Shown piece after piece: positions 47,699-56,194 of a stretch of 64,000 nt of DNA. The stretch covers positions 6,333,001 to 6,397,000 of the forward strand of contig NZ_JAPZBC010000001.1 of NCBI RefSeq assembly GCF_027460265.1. The letters run 5' to 3'. The translations under genes were made by a program, and so were the position numbers. The notes beneath the pieces were generated by a model that made no database searches, was not told where the DNA came from, and saw nothing but the letters and a program-made list of their open reading frames with translations. Source of the DNA: Streptomyces sp. WMMC940 (GTDB lineage: Bacteria; Actinomycetota; Actinomycetes; Streptomycetales; Streptomycetaceae). Numbering within the stretch: the first letter of the stretch is position 1; each line of letters starts with the position of its first letter.

Positions 47699-48673
47699 GT
47701 GGAGCAGAGCGATCGCGCGCTGGTGCGCGCCCTTGCGGAGGTCGCGCGGAAGGCGGCGCACGTGCCCGGGCCGCGGGCCGCGTGCCGGGCCTGCGGGCAG
47801 GAGGCGGACGTGCTGGCCGAACGGGCCGACGCCGTCGTCGTACGGCACGGCCCTGCGGTCGCCAAGGCCCACGCGCCGTGGACGGACCCCGACGCGCACC
47901 GCGTACGGATCGCCGTCGCCGCGCATCCGCGGCTCGCCGGGATACTCCTGCCGCCCGTCCGGGGCACCGCGCACCTCGGCGAGCGTCCCGTCACCACCTG
48001 GCCCTACGGCAGTCCGGTGGACCCCGCGGACCCGGACGCGGCCCCCTGGGAGGAGGCCGCGGCGCTGCTCGCCCGGCTCCACTCGGTGCCGCTCCACGCT
48101 CTGCCCGGCCCGCTGCCCGCGATGCGGGGCCCCGCCAAGGCCGCCGCGGCGGTGGCCCGGATGCACTCGGCAGCGCCCGCGCATCCCGCCGTGTGCGCCG
48201 TGCTGGGCGCCTGGAGCCGGCTCCCCGCCTGGGCCCGCGACGAGGCTCCCGCGCCCGTGCCTGCCCGTCTGTGCCACGGCGACCTCCATCTGGGCCAACT
48301 GGTCCGCCATCCCGCGGACGAGGGCCCCTGGCAGCTCATCGACGTCGACGACCTCGGCCTCGGCGACGCCGCCTGGGACCTCGCCCGCCCGGCGGCGTGG
48401 TTTGCGGCGGGCCTACTCGCCCCTGACGTATGGGCGCGCTTCCTGGGCGCCTACCGGGCCGCCGGCGGCCCGGCCGCCGGGCCCGACGGAGCCGATCCGT
48501 GGCCACCGCTCGACGTGCCGGCCCGCGCCCTGACCGTCCAGGCCGCGGCCCTCGCCGTGGCGAGGAGCACCGCCGAAGGGCGCGATCTCGACGACGTGGA
48601 GCGGGCGATGACCGACGCATGCGCCCGAATTGCCTTCCTCCCGCCCGAGTTGGACGACATGATCCCGTCGTAG
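47699..48673 (+). CDS. Aminoglycoside-phosphotransferase-fold kinase
   Basis: This 324-residue protein has a GTG start. The APH catalytic loop is 'RLCHGDLHLGQLVRH' (H-G-D-x-H-x3-N/Q) and the metal-binding segment 'QLIDVDDLGLGDAAWDLARPAAWF'. The N-terminal lobe is degenerate, with 'ACRACGQEADVLAERADAVVVRHGPAVAKAHA' carrying a possible ATP lysine. Such proteins phosphorylate small alcohols or antibiotics. Nothing in the context indicates resistance, so a metabolic kinase is as likely. Confidence 0.85.
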   Translation: MEQSDRALVRALAEVARKAAHVPGPRAACRACGQEADVLAERADAVVVRHGPAVAKAHAPWTDPDAHRVRIAVAAHPRLAGILLPPVRGTAHLGERPVTTWPYGSPVDPADPDAAPWEEAAALLARLHSVPLHALPGPLPAMRGPAKAAAAVARMHSAAPAHPAVCAVLGAWSRLPAWARDEAPAPVPARLCHGDLHLGQLVRHPADEGPWQLIDVDDLGLGDAAWDLARPAAWFAAGLLAPDVWARFLGAYRAAGGPAAGPDGADPWPPLDVPARALTVQAAALAVARSTAEGRDLDDVERAMTDACARIAFLPPELDDMIPS

Positions 48674-48725
48674 ATTGGGCACGGGATCACCCGATGAGAC
48701 CGAGCGGCGAGGAGCTGACCGAACG

Positions 48726-48989
48726 ATGCAGTGTCCCAAGTGCCATGCACCGATGCACACGTACAACCGCAACGGCGTCCAGATCGAGCAGTGCAGCGGC
48801 TGCCGGGGGATATTCCTGGACTACGGCGAACTGGAGGCGCTGACCCGTCTGGAGAGCCAGTGGGTGCAGCAGGCTCCGCCGCCCGCCCCGCAGGGCTATC
48901 CGGCGCCCGCGCAGCCGGCCTGGGGCGCCCCGCACCACGGCGGTCACCACCGTCAGCGGGGCTTCGGGCGGATGCTCTTCTCGTCCTGA
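48726..48989 (+). CDS. Small zinc-ribbon protein (TFIIB-type zinc finger)
   Basis: This 87-residue protein starts at ATG 48726. It has 'MQCPKCHAPM' and 'QIEQCSGCRGIFLDYGELEAL', giving the C-P-x-C ... C-x-G-C-x-G-I/V-W/F-L-D zinc-ribbon pattern. The rest is a Pro/Gln/His-rich tail ending 'RGFGRMLFSS'. It probably binds zinc and a partner protein or nucleic acid. It is the last plus-strand gene before the tRNA operon. Confidence 0.82.
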   Translation: MQCPKCHAPMHTYNRNGVQIEQCSGCRGIFLDYGELEALTRLESQWVQQAPPPAPQGYPAPAQPAWGAPHHGGHHRQRGFGRMLFSS

Positions 48990-49070
48990 CGACGGCCGGC
49001 CGCTCCCGGGACCGGCTCCTCCGGGTGACCGGGACCCGGCCCCCGGCGGCGACGGTGCCGGGAACACGAC

Positions 49071-49105
49071 GGAGCCCCCGTCCGCGCACTGCGGCCGGGG
49101 GCTCC
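49071..49105 (-). terminator. Terminator of the tRNA operon
   Basis: GGAGCCCCCG (49071-49080) pairs with 49096-49105 in a 10-bp GC stem. It is seven bases beyond the 3' end of the last tRNA-Val and may also serve the converging zinc-ribbon gene. Confidence 0.75.
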
Positions 49106-49111
49106 GGGCGG

Positions 49112-49183
49112 TGGACGATACTGGGATTGAACCAGTGACCTCTTCCGTGTCAGGGAAGCGCTCTCCCGCTGAGCTAATCGTCC
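49112..49183 (-). tRNA. tRNA-Val(GAC), copy 3 of the transcript
   Basis: The 72-nt minus-strand cloverleaf has acceptor GGACGAT/ATCGTCC and anticodon loop CTGACAC (anticodon GAC). CCA is not encoded. Confidence 0.95.
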
Positions 49184-49226
49184 TCGGGGCCACGGCCCGG
49201 AGGCCGTGGGTAGTGCGTGTGCTGCG

Positions 49227-49298
49227 TGGACGATACTGGGATTGAACCAGTGACCTCTTCCGTGTCAGGGAAGCGCTCTCCCGCTGAGCTAATCGTCC
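49227..49298 (-). tRNA. tRNA-Val(GAC), copy 2
   Basis: This sequence is identical to the neighbouring Val(GAC) copies, 115 bp away on each side. Confidence 0.95.
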
Positions 49299-49341
49299 TC
49301 GGGATCACGGCCCGGAGGCCGTGGGTAGTGCGTGTGCTGCG

Positions 49342-49413
49342 TGGACGATACTGGGATTGAACCAGTGACCTCTTCCGTGTCAGGGAAGCGCTCTCCCGCT
49401 GAGCTAATCGTCC
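49342..49413 (-). tRNA. tRNA-Val(GAC), copy 1
   Basis: The first of three identical Val(GAC) genes in transcription order. Its 5' end is four bases from the tRNA-Cys gene. Confidence 0.95.
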
Positions 49414-49417
49414 TTGG

Positions 49418-49488
49418 AGGTGGAGACGGGATTTGAACCCGTGTAGACGGCTTTGCAGGCCGTTGCCTCGCCTCTCGGCCACTCCACC
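49418..49488 (-). tRNA. tRNA-Cys(GCA)
   Basis: 71 nt; acceptor GGTGGAG/CTCCACC, anticodon loop CTGCAAA (anticodon GCA). It lies between tRNA-Gly and tRNA-Val, the usual Streptomyces order. Confidence 0.95.
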
Positions 49489-49524
49489 CCGGAGTGCGGG
49501 GGTCGGGAAGATCCCCCTCATTCG

Positions 49525-49597
49525 AGCGGACGACGAGATTCGAACTCGCGACCCTCACCTTGGCAAGGTGATGCTCTACCAACTGAGCCACGTCCGC
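49525..49597 (-). tRNA. tRNA-Gly(GCC)
   Basis: 73 nt; acceptor GCGGACG/CGTCCGC, anticodon loop TTGCCAA (anticodon GCC). It is the first tRNA of the operon, whose promoter should lie in 49600-49700. Confidence 0.95.
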
Positions 49598-49765
49598 CTG
49601 TCGTTTCCGGCCCGCTTCCGCGTCCCGGCGACGTGTTGAACTTTAGCGGATTCCTGGGCCAGCACAAAAACGCGTTTCCGCAGCGTGCTGAGCCGTGCTC
49701 ACGCCGGGTTCGTCTCCGGGTGCGCGCCGGAGCGACCGCCGGGGGCCCGCCATAGACTCACAGCC

Positions 49766-50812
49766 GTGCACGACCTCGCTCCCATGGCCCGCTTCGGCGG
49801 CCTCGTCGCCACCGACCTCAGGGACGTCACCAGCGACCCCGAGGCGCTCGACTCGTCCGGCTTCTGGGCCGTCTCCGCCGATTTCGAAGGGCGTCTGACC
49901 TGCGCCCGCTTCGGTGACGTCCGCCCCGAGCCGGTGCCCGCGCCGGACCCGGCGCGCTGGTGCGGACCCGCCGCCGGGGACTGGACCTCGTCCCTGGACC
50001 GGGCCGCGTACACCGCTGGAGTGCGCCGCATCCGGGAGCACATCGCGGCCGGCGAGGTCTACCAGGCGAACCTCTGCCGGGTGCTGTCCGCGCCGCTGCG
50101 CGATCCCGCCGCCGCCGACGTCGACGCCCTGACCGCGCTCCTCGCGCGCGGCAACCCGGCCCCCTACGCCGGAACGATCAGGCTGCCCGCGCACGGTGTG
50201 GAGATCGCCACCGCCTCTCCCGAGCTCTATCTGCGCCGGGAGGGGAGCACGGTGGAGTCAGGTCCGATCAAGGGCACCGGCCGCACGGCGGCCGATCTCC
50301 TGGAGAAGGACCACGCCGAGAACGTGATGATCGTGGACCTGGTCCGCAACGACCTCGGGCGGGTGAGCGCCTCGGGGTCCGTGACCGTCCCGGCCCTGTG
50401 CGCCGTCGAGGCCCATCCCGGCCTGGTCCACCTCGTGTCCACCGTTCGCGGCGAGCTCGTGCCCGGCGCCGGATGGCGCGAGCTGCTGGACGCCACCTTC
50501 CCGCCCGGCTCGGTCACCGGAGCGCCGAAGTCCAGCGCCCTGCGGATCCTGGCCGGGCTGGAGACGGCACCGCGCGGCCCGTACTGCGGCGGCATCGGCT
50601 GGGTCGACGCGGACCGAGGGGCCGGCGAGCTGGCCGTGGGCATACGCACCTTCTGGATCGACCGTTCCCAGGGAGTCCTCCGCTTCGGAACCGGCGCCGG
50701 GATCACCTGGGGCTCCGACCCGGAGCGGGAGTGGGACGAGACCGAGCTGAAGGCGTCCCGGCTGCTCGCGGTAGCGTCGGGAACGTACGCGCAGAGTGGA
50801 AGGACGGTGTGA
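49766..50812 (+). CDS. pabB: Chorismate-binding enzyme, aminodeoxychorismate synthase component I-like
   Basis: This 348-residue protein starts at GTG 49766; ATG 49784 is the alternative. The C-terminal three quarters is the chorismate-binding domain: 'AGEVYQANLCRVLSA', 'SPELYLRREGSTVESGPIKGTGRT' (P-I-K-G-T active-site lysine), 'ENVMIVDLVRNDLGRV' and 'PGSVTGAPKSSALRIL'. The N-terminal part is shorter than in full PabB, as in many stand-alone actinobacterial versions that borrow a PabA glutaminase. Its stop overlaps the start of the lyase-like gene by one base (TGATG). Together they would convert chorismate to 4-aminobenzoate for folate. Confidence 0.88.
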   Translation: MHDLAPMARFGGLVATDLRDVTSDPEALDSSGFWAVSADFEGRLTCARFGDVRPEPVPAPDPARWCGPAAGDWTSSLDRAAYTAGVRRIREHIAAGEVYQANLCRVLSAPLRDPAAADVDALTALLARGNPAPYAGTIRLPAHGVEIATASPELYLRREGSTVESGPIKGTGRTAADLLEKDHAENVMIVDLVRNDLGRVSASGSVTVPALCAVEAHPGLVHLVSTVRGELVPGAGWRELLDATFPPGSVTGAPKSSALRILAGLETAPRGPYCGGIGWVDADRGAGELAVGIRTFWIDRSQGVLRFGTGAGITWGSDPEREWDETELKASRLLAVASGTYAQSGRTV

Positions 50813-51639
50813 TGAGGATCTGGGTCAACGGCGGACTGCGGGACGCCGACGACGCCCTGGTTTCCGTGTTCGACCACGGGCTGACCGTGGGCGACGGCAT
50901 CTTCGAGACCGTGAAGTCGACCGACGGCCGCCCCTTCGCCCTCACCCGGCACCTCGACCGGCTCACCCGCTCGGCCCGCGGTCTCGGCCTGCCCGACCCG
51001 GACCACGACGAGGTCCGCCGCGCCTGCACGGCCGTGCTCGAGGCGAACCCCGTGCCGCTGGGCCGGCTGCGGATCACCTACACCGGCGGGCTCTCCCCGC
51101 TCGGCTCCGACCGCGGCGACAAGGGTCCCTCCCTCGTCGTCGCCCTCGCCGCGACCACGCGCAGGCCCGACACCACCGCGGTGATCACGGTGCCGTGGAC
51201 GCGCAACGAGCGCGGTGCGCTGGCGGGGCTGAAGACCACCTCGTACGCCGAGAACGTCGTCGCCCTGGCCCGGGCCCACGAGCAGGGCGCGTCCGAGGCG
51301 CTGTTCGCCAACACCGTCGGGCGGCTCTGCGAGGGCACCGGCTCGAACGTCTTCGTCGTCGTCGACGGCCGGCTGATCACCCCGCCCGTCTCCTCGGGCT
51401 GCCTCGCCGGGATCACCCGCGCGCTGACCGTGGACTGGACCGGAGCGCAGGAGGCGGACCTGCCGATGGACGTGCTGGAGCACGCCGAGGAGATCTTCCT
51501 GACCTCCTCGACCCGTGACGTCCAGGCCGTCCACCGCGTCGACGGCCGCGAGCTGCCCGGCGCCCCCGGCCCCCTGACGGCCAAGGCCATGCGGATCTTC
51601 GAGGAGCACGCCGCCGCGGACCCGGATCCGCTGCCCTGA
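50812..51639 (+). CDS. pabC: Class-IV PLP enzyme, 4-amino-4-deoxychorismate lyase-like
   Basis: This 275-residue protein is coupled to the pabB-like gene. The fold-type IV motifs are 'RIWVNGGLRDADDALVSVFDHGLTVGDGIFETVKSTDGRPFALTRHLDRL', the PLP lysine in 'AGLKTTSYAENVVAL', 'GRLCEGTGSNVFVVVDGRLITPPVSSGCLAGITR' and 'EIFLTSSTRDV'. These suit aminodeoxychorismate lyase, but branched-chain or D-amino-acid aminotransferases share them. The pabB neighbour is what favours the lyase call. Confidence 0.87.
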   Translation: MRIWVNGGLRDADDALVSVFDHGLTVGDGIFETVKSTDGRPFALTRHLDRLTRSARGLGLPDPDHDEVRRACTAVLEANPVPLGRLRITYTGGLSPLGSDRGDKGPSLVVALAATTRRPDTTAVITVPWTRNERGALAGLKTTSYAENVVALARAHEQGASEALFANTVGRLCEGTGSNVFVVVDGRLITPPVSSGCLAGITRALTVDWTGAQEADLPMDVLEHAEEIFLTSSTRDVQAVHRVDGRELPGAPGPLTAKAMRIFEEHAAADPDPLP

Positions 51640-51697
51640 GGGACGAGTCCGTACGGGCATGGTGACGGGTGCCCTCCGGGCAGGTAGAACACCCCTG

Positions 51698-52537
51698 ATG
51701 ACCACCACCCTGCGGCCGACCGGGCCGCTCCAGCGGGGCGCGGACGGCGCCTTGGCACGCGGCTACGACGTCTGCGTCAACGGCAGGCCCGTGGGCACCG
51801 TCGAACTCGCCCGCGACCCGGACGCCGGTCCGTCGGCCGGTGTCGTGCGGGCCCTGCGCATCGACGAGGGGGACCGTGGCCGTGGCCGGGGCGCGGTCGC
51901 GGCGCTCGCGGCCGAGGAGGTGCTGCGCGGCTGGGGCTGCAACCGCGTCGTGGCCGTCGTCCCCGCGGACGCCACCGCCGCCCTGCGTCTGGCCACCGCG
52001 CTCTGGTACACGGGGACCGGCCGCACCCTGCGCAAGGAACTGCCGCCCGAACCGCCCGCGCTGCCCGACGGAATGGCGAGCCGCCCTCTCACGGACGCGG
52101 AGTTCCCGTCGTGGCGGTCGGCGGCCGTCGAGCGGTACGCGCGCACCTGGACGGAACGGGGCCTGCCCCCGGACCGCGCCCGCGCCCGGTCCGAGACCGA
52201 CCACCGCGAGAAGCTCCCCGACGGGCCCGCGACCCGAGGCGCATGGCTGCGCGCGCTGGTCGTGGACGGCGCAGCCGTGGGGCACGTCTGGGTCGCGGAA
52301 CACGCGCCGCGTCCGGGGGAACCGGGCGCCTACGTGTACGACGTGCACGTGGACGAGGAGCACCGCGGCCGGGGCTGCGGACGCGCTCTGATGCTGGTCG
52401 CCGAGCGGATCGCCCACGAGGCCGGCGCGCCCGGGCTCGGACTGCACGTCGCCGCCGGGAACGCGCGGGCCGCCGGCCTCTACGCGTCACTCGGCTACCG
52501 GACGGCCTTCCACCACCTGGCCAAGCCGCTGGTCTAG
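51698..52537 (+). CDS. Protein with two GNAT acetyltransferase domains
   Basis: The protein has 279 residues from ATG 51698. The second half is a clear GNAT ('AYVYDVHVDEEHRGRGCGRALMLVAERIAHEAG', 'LHVAAGNARAAGLYASLGYRTAF'). The first half has its own, less conserved CoA-like loop ('VVRALRIDEGDRGRGRGAVAALAAEEVL'). Tandem GNATs of this type include mycothiol synthase, but the sequence here is not close enough to assign it. It follows pabC by 58 bp and may share its transcript. Confidence 0.8.
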   Translation: MTTTLRPTGPLQRGADGALARGYDVCVNGRPVGTVELARDPDAGPSAGVVRALRIDEGDRGRGRGAVAALAAEEVLRGWGCNRVVAVVPADATAALRLATALWYTGTGRTLRKELPPEPPALPDGMASRPLTDAEFPSWRSAAVERYARTWTERGLPPDRARARSETDHREKLPDGPATRGAWLRALVVDGAAVGHVWVAEHAPRPGEPGAYVYDVHVDEEHRGRGCGRALMLVAERIAHEAGAPGLGLHVAAGNARAAGLYASLGYRTAFHHLAKPLV

Positions 52538-52661
52538 TGCCCGGGCGGGGTGTCCCGTCGAGGACCGGCGTCCGGTGCACGGGTTCTCCCCGGCCCTCCG
52601 GGCCGAGGGACCGCGAGGTGCCGCCCCCGGTTGTGCCGCGCGTACTGCCGGGGGCCGCGCG

Positions 52662-53168
52662 TCACTCCGCGAGGAGCCGGTCCGCGATCCCCTCGATGCG
52701 CTCGCGCAGCCCCTCCTGGCTCTTGCCGCCGTCGAGCCTCTCGTCGCCGATGACGTACGTCGGGGTGCCGGTGACTCCGATCGCCTTGCCCTCGGCCTGG
52801 TCGGCGTCGACGATCAGGATGTGCCGTCCGTCGACCAGGGCGGTGTCGAACTCCTCGGCGTCCAGGCCGAGTTCACGGGCGATCCGAACGAGGAAGCGCT
52901 CGCCCTCGCCGTCCAGCTCCTCGACCCGGGCGAGCACGGCCTCCACGTACTCCCAGCCCTTGCCCTGTTCGACGGCCTCCTCCGCGGCCTGCGCGGCGGC
53001 GAAGGCGTGCTTGTGCTTCTCCAGCGGGAAGTGGCGCAGGCGGAGCTCCAGCCGGTCGCCGTAGCGCGCGCGCAGGGCCCGCAGGTCGCAGAGGGCGGTA
53101 CGGCAGTCGGGGCACTGCAGCTCGCACCAGACGTCCAGGACGACGGGGGCGGGGGAGGGGTCGCTCAT
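52662..53168 (-). CDS. DsbA-family thioredoxin-fold oxidoreductase
   Basis: This 168-residue protein starts at ATG 53168. 'VVLDVWCELQCPDCRTALCDL' holds the C-P-D-C redox motif at the start of the first helix. A helical insertion follows ('KHAFAAAQAAEEAVEQGKGWEY'), and 'GVTGTPTYVIGDERLDGG' has the cis-proline loop. It lacks a signal peptide, so it is a cytosolic disulfide oxidoreductase, possibly of the FrnE or mycothiol-dependent type. Confidence 0.87.
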   Translation of the reverse strand: MSDPSPAPVVLDVWCELQCPDCRTALCDLRALRARYGDRLELRLRHFPLEKHKHAFAAAQAAEEAVEQGKGWEYVEAVLARVEELDGEGERFLVRIARELGLDAEEFDTALVDGRHILIVDADQAEGKAIGVTGTPTYVIGDERLDGGKSQEGLRERIEGIADRLLAE

Positions 53169-53362
53169 GAGGCCAGTCTTCCAGCCGTGCCGTCCGGGTC
53201 CGGACCCGGACCTGCCCGGCACCTGAGGAGGAGGCCGCCCCGGAGATCTCCCTGAGGTGGGCCGGGGCCGTGGCCCCGCCCCCGCCACCCGGTGCAGGAT
53301 GGAGGTGACCGCTTTCTCCCGGGCGACCCCGGGAGTGCCGTCCCGCTCGCCTGGAGGACCGG

Positions 53363-53815
53363 ATGATTGCCGAGACGATTTGTGCCGCGGTGTCCGCGGC
53401 CGGACTGGGCATCGCCGCGGTCGCGGCGTACCGGAAGCGCTTCCTCACGGCTGCCCGCATCGCGGCGTACGCGCTCGTCCCCCTGGGCCTCGTCCTGACG
53501 GGCGTCGTGGAGTGGGCGGCGGGCACGGTCTTCAGCCCCACGGCCTGGGTCGGCGTGGGTGTGCTCGGCGCGGCGTTTGGGCTGTTCATGACCACGCGCG
53601 CCGTGGAGCGGCGCAGACTGGCCAGGGCGTCCGCGGAGGACGGCGCCGGACCGCGCCCGGTCGCGCCCTCGGCCTCGGCACCCGCGGTCGGCAGGGCCGG
53701 CCGCCCGACCGCCGGGTCCGGGGGAGCGGCCAAGGCCAAGGGGAAGCCGTCCGCCGCCGGGACGGACGACGACTTCAGCGACATCGAGGCCATTCTGAAG
53801 AAGCACGGCATCTGA
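53363..53815 (+). CDS. Small membrane protein with charged tail, function unknown
   Basis: The protein has 150 residues with GGAGG ahead of ATG 53363. Three hydrophobic segments ('ETICAAVSAAGLGIAAVAAY', 'IAAYALVPLGLVLTGVVEWAAG', 'WVGVGVLGAAFGLFMTTRAV') are followed by a soluble Ala/Gly-rich tail ending 'DDDFSDIEAILKKHGI', a short acidic helix likely to bind a partner. It is conserved-looking but of unknown role. Confidence 0.75.
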   Translation: MIAETICAAVSAAGLGIAAVAAYRKRFLTAARIAAYALVPLGLVLTGVVEWAAGTVFSPTAWVGVGVLGAAFGLFMTTRAVERRRLARASAEDGAGPRPVAPSASAPAVGRAGRPTAGSGGAAKAKGKPSAAGTDDDFSDIEAILKKHGI

Positions 53816-53949
53816 GCCGCGAGGAGCCGGCCGGTCCCCGCGGTGCGCGGCCCCGCGTCGAACACCACCACGGGATCCGGTGAACTGCCCCGGCGTTCAC
53901 GCGTGTTGGACGTTCGTCGGGGCACGTCCTGCGTCATCATCACCCCGAG

Positions 53950-54102
53950 ATGCTGGATACTTCCCGGGGCCAGGCCCCCGCCCCCTCCGACGAGCCGCGT
54001 GGCTGTCTCTTCGCGCTCTCCCAGCCGCCCCTGATGATCTTCCTCGGGGTGATCGGCTGTCTTCTGCTCATGGCCGCGGTCCACGACCTCTTCCTGCTGT
54101 GA
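53950..54102 (+). CDS. 50-residue single-span membrane protein
   Basis: This short frame of 50 codons runs from ATG 53950 to TGA 54100-54102. It has a polar N-terminus (MLDTSRGQAPAPSDEPRGC), then a hydrophobic span (LMIFLGVIGCLLLMAAVHDL) and two leucines at the end. Composition and third-position GC fit a real Streptomyces gene rather than a shadow. The ribosome site is weak. It could be a small regulatory membrane protein; its function is unknown. Confidence 0.6.
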   Translation: MLDTSRGQAPAPSDEPRGCLFALSQPPLMIFLGVIGCLLLMAAVHDLFLL

Positions 54103-54124
54103 GCCGACGTGACCCGACTGGAAC

Positions 54125-54691
54125 TCAGCCGGCCGCTTCCCTGCGGCGTGCCCGGTAGGCGGCGACGTGCAGGCGATTGCCGCAGGTGCGGCTGTCGCAG
54201 TAGCGGCGCGAGCGATTGCGTGACAGATCGACGAAGGCGCGGCCGCAGCCCGGCGCCTCGCAGCGCCGCAGCCGCTCCTGCTCGCCCGCCACGATCATGA
54301 ACGCCAGGGCCATGCCGCAGTCGGCCGCGAGGTGCTCGGCGACCGAGGCGCCCGGCGCGAAGTAGTGGACGTGCCAGTCGTAGCCGTCGTGATCCGTCAG
54401 CTGCGGTGTGGTCCCCGCGGAGGCCACGAGCCGGTTGATGAGCTCGGCGGCGGCTCGGGCGTCCGGCGCGGCGAAGACGTCCTCGAACCTGCTCCGTACC
54501 TCGCGCACGGCCTTGAGGTCCGGTGCGCGGAGCTCGCCCACGTCACTGATGTTGTACTTCTGCACGAACGTGTAGAGCGACGGGACGTCCCCGAGCTCGT
54601 CGCCATCGGGGCTCTCGTCGCGTTCGGGCGCGGTGTTCAGCAGATCGACGACGATGTCGAGGGCGATGCGGGTGTCGTGAGGGATCAGCAC
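54125..54691 (-). CDS. CGNR zinc-finger protein (putative stress-induced regulator)
   Basis: This 188-residue protein has a GTG start. The N-terminal helical ABATE-type region begins 'DTRIALDIVVDLLNTAPERDE'. The C-terminus has 'RRCEAPGCGRAFVDLSRNRSRRYCDSRTCGNRLHVAAYRARRR', with four cysteines and the C-G-N-R motif. Family members bind DNA or act as transcription regulators. It is a single gene. Confidence 0.87.
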   Translation of the reverse strand: MLIPHDTRIALDIVVDLLNTAPERDESPDGDELGDVPSLYTFVQKYNISDVGELRAPDLKAVREVRSRFEDVFAAPDARAAAELINRLVASAGTTPQLTDHDGYDWHVHYFAPGASVAEHLAADCGMALAFMIVAGEQERLRRCEAPGCGRAFVDLSRNRSRRYCDSRTCGNRLHVAAYRARRREAAG

Positions 54692-54881
54692 GATTCGCTC
54701 CCTGGCCTGCTGCGGGCTGGGCGCCCGCCGAATTGCGCTGACTCTAGCCGGTCCGCGGAGAACGCGACGGCGCCGTCGTCGCGGTGGATTCCGCGGCGAC
54801 GGCGCCGGAGCTGCCCTTATGCGGTTGTCCGTGCGGTGCCGTCTCCCCGAGTCGGACGGCGCCTGCTGCCCTCGCCCTGGA

Positions 54882-55295
54882 TCAGCTTTCCGCCAGGATG
54901 TGCGAGAGCTCGGTATCGAGATCGAAATGGCGATGCTCCGTGCCGGGCGGGACCGCGGCGTCCGTCCGCTTGAGGAACGACTCCAGGGCCCGCGCCGGCG
55001 CCTCCAGCAGGGCCTCGCCCTCCGGAGAGCTCAGTGCGATGCAGACGACGCCCTGGCCGTGACTGCGCGACGGCCAGACTCTGACGTCGCCGGTGCCGGT
55101 GGGCCGGTGAAGCCCCTCGGCGAGAAGGTCGCGGGCGAACACCCATTCGACCGTCTCCTCGGCTCCGGTATGGAAGGTGGCGTGCACGGCATACGGATCG
55201 GCCGTGTCATACCGCAGGCCCGCGGGTACAGGCAGTGAGGACTCGCTCGATACAACGAGGCGCAGGTGCAGCTCGCAGCTGACCGTGGTGTTCAT
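54882..55295 (-). CDS. ssgB: Sporulation/cell-division protein SsgB
   Basis: This 137-residue protein starts at ATG 55295. The sequence 'MNTTVSCELHLRLVVSSESS', with 'YDTADPYAVHATFHTGAEETVEWVFARDLLAEGL' and 'GQGVVCIALSSPEGEALLEAP', is that of SsgB, the most conserved SsgA-like protein. In Streptomyces SsgB is placed by SsgA and recruits FtsZ to sporulation septa. Full length with no changes in the conserved core. It is divergent from the PGPGW membrane gene with about 190 bp between them. This gene alone identifies a sporulating actinomycete. Confidence 0.96.
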   Translation of the reverse strand: MNTTVSCELHLRLVVSSESSLPVPAGLRYDTADPYAVHATFHTGAEETVEWVFARDLLAEGLHRPTGTGDVRVWPSRSHGQGVVCIALSSPEGEALLEAPARALESFLKRTDAAVPPGTEHRHFDLDTELSHILAES

Positions 55296-55483
55296 AAGCG
55301 CCAGGGCCTTTCGCTCAGTGTGCGCTCGGGGATTCGCACGTCGGCGAAATCGACATGCCACCTACGGTGCCGTTGTAAACCCCTCTGTCTGTTTTGTGAT
55401 CCTTGGGGTACCCCGTTCGGAGGAGTCCCACGTACGACCGTGCGGTCATGCCGACCGGCTGATTCGTCGGGTACGTTGGGATT

Positions 55484-55942
55484 ATGAATGCGGAGAGTGA
55501 CGAGCGGACCGGGGCTGCCGCTACTGCGGCCCCAGGCTCCGCCACGGGGGATGTGACCGCGCCCGGCGAGCTCGTTCTCGGCTCGAGGGCGCCCGAGTTC
55601 GTGAAGAGACGGCGGACGCTTCATCTGAGCTGGCAGGTCGGCGTCTTCATCGTCGGCCTCGCGGTCGTCGTGGCCGGCGTGATCATGCTTCCGCTGCCCG
55701 GGCCGGGCTGGTTGGTGATCTTCGCGGGCATGGCGATCTGGGCCACGGAGTTCGTCTGGGCGCAGCTCGTCCTGCACTGGACGAAACGGAAAGTGACCGA
55801 GGCGGCACAGCGGGCGCTGGACCCCAAGGTCCGCCGGCGCAACCTCGTCCTGACCACCGTCGGCCTGGTGATCATCGGCGTGCTGTGCGCGATCTACCTC
55901 TCGGAATTCGGGTTGGCGATGCCCTGGAGGATCGAACAGTGA
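55484..55942 (+). CDS. PGPGW-motif membrane protein (TIGR02611 type)
   Basis: This 152-residue protein has three hydrophobic segments: 'LSWQVGVFIVGLAVVVAGVIML', 'GWLVIFAGMAIWATEFVWAQLVL' and 'LVLTTVGLVIIGVLCAIYLSEF'. Between the first two lies the P-L-P-G-P-G-W motif that defines the family. A short basic amphipathic stretch ('WTKRKVTEAAQRALDPKVRRR') follows the second. The role is unknown. Confidence 0.87.
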   Translation: MNAESDERTGAAATAAPGSATGDVTAPGELVLGSRAPEFVKRRRTLHLSWQVGVFIVGLAVVVAGVIMLPLPGPGWLVIFAGMAIWATEFVWAQLVLHWTKRKVTEAAQRALDPKVRRRNLVLTTVGLVIIGVLCAIYLSEFGLAMPWRIEQ

Positions 55943-56038
55943 CCGAGGCCTGACGGCGACCGCCCGGAGGCCGCTTCCGGGCCGGGGTCAGGTGGTCATG
56001 GGGCACCGCTGACATGGGGTAATCTTTGCGGTGCGCCC

Positions 56039-56110
56039 GGGCGATTAGCTCAGTGGGAGAGCGCTTCGTTCACACCGAAGAGGTCACTGGTTCGAACCCA
56101 GTATCGCCCA
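56039..56110 (+). tRNA. tRNA-Val(CAC), first copy
   Basis: 72 nt; acceptor GGGCGAT/ATCGCCC, anticodon loop TTCACAC (anticodon CAC, reading GUG). CCA is not encoded. A terminator follows. Confidence 0.95.
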
Positions 56111-56120
56111 CCACCCGGAC

Positions 56121-56159
56121 CGAAGGCCCCGGAGACCGAGAGAGTCTCCGGGGCCTTCG
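56121..56159 (+). terminator. Terminator after tRNA-Val
   Basis: A perfect 16-bp stem (56121-56136 with 56144-56159) and 7-nt loop lie 10 bases after the tRNA. Confidence 0.9.
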
Positions 56160-56194
56160 GCGTGCCCGGCCGCGCGCCCGGCGGGATCACCCGT

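Larger units (their letters stand above)
49112..49413. repeat. 115-bp tandem tRNA-Val repeats
   Basis: Three tRNA-Val(GAC) genes recur with a 115-bp period. The two 43-bp spacers (49184-49226 and 49299-49341) differ at only two adjacent positions and contain a small hairpin around ACGGCC...GGCCGT. This indicates recent unequal duplication or ongoing homogenisation. Confidence 0.9.
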
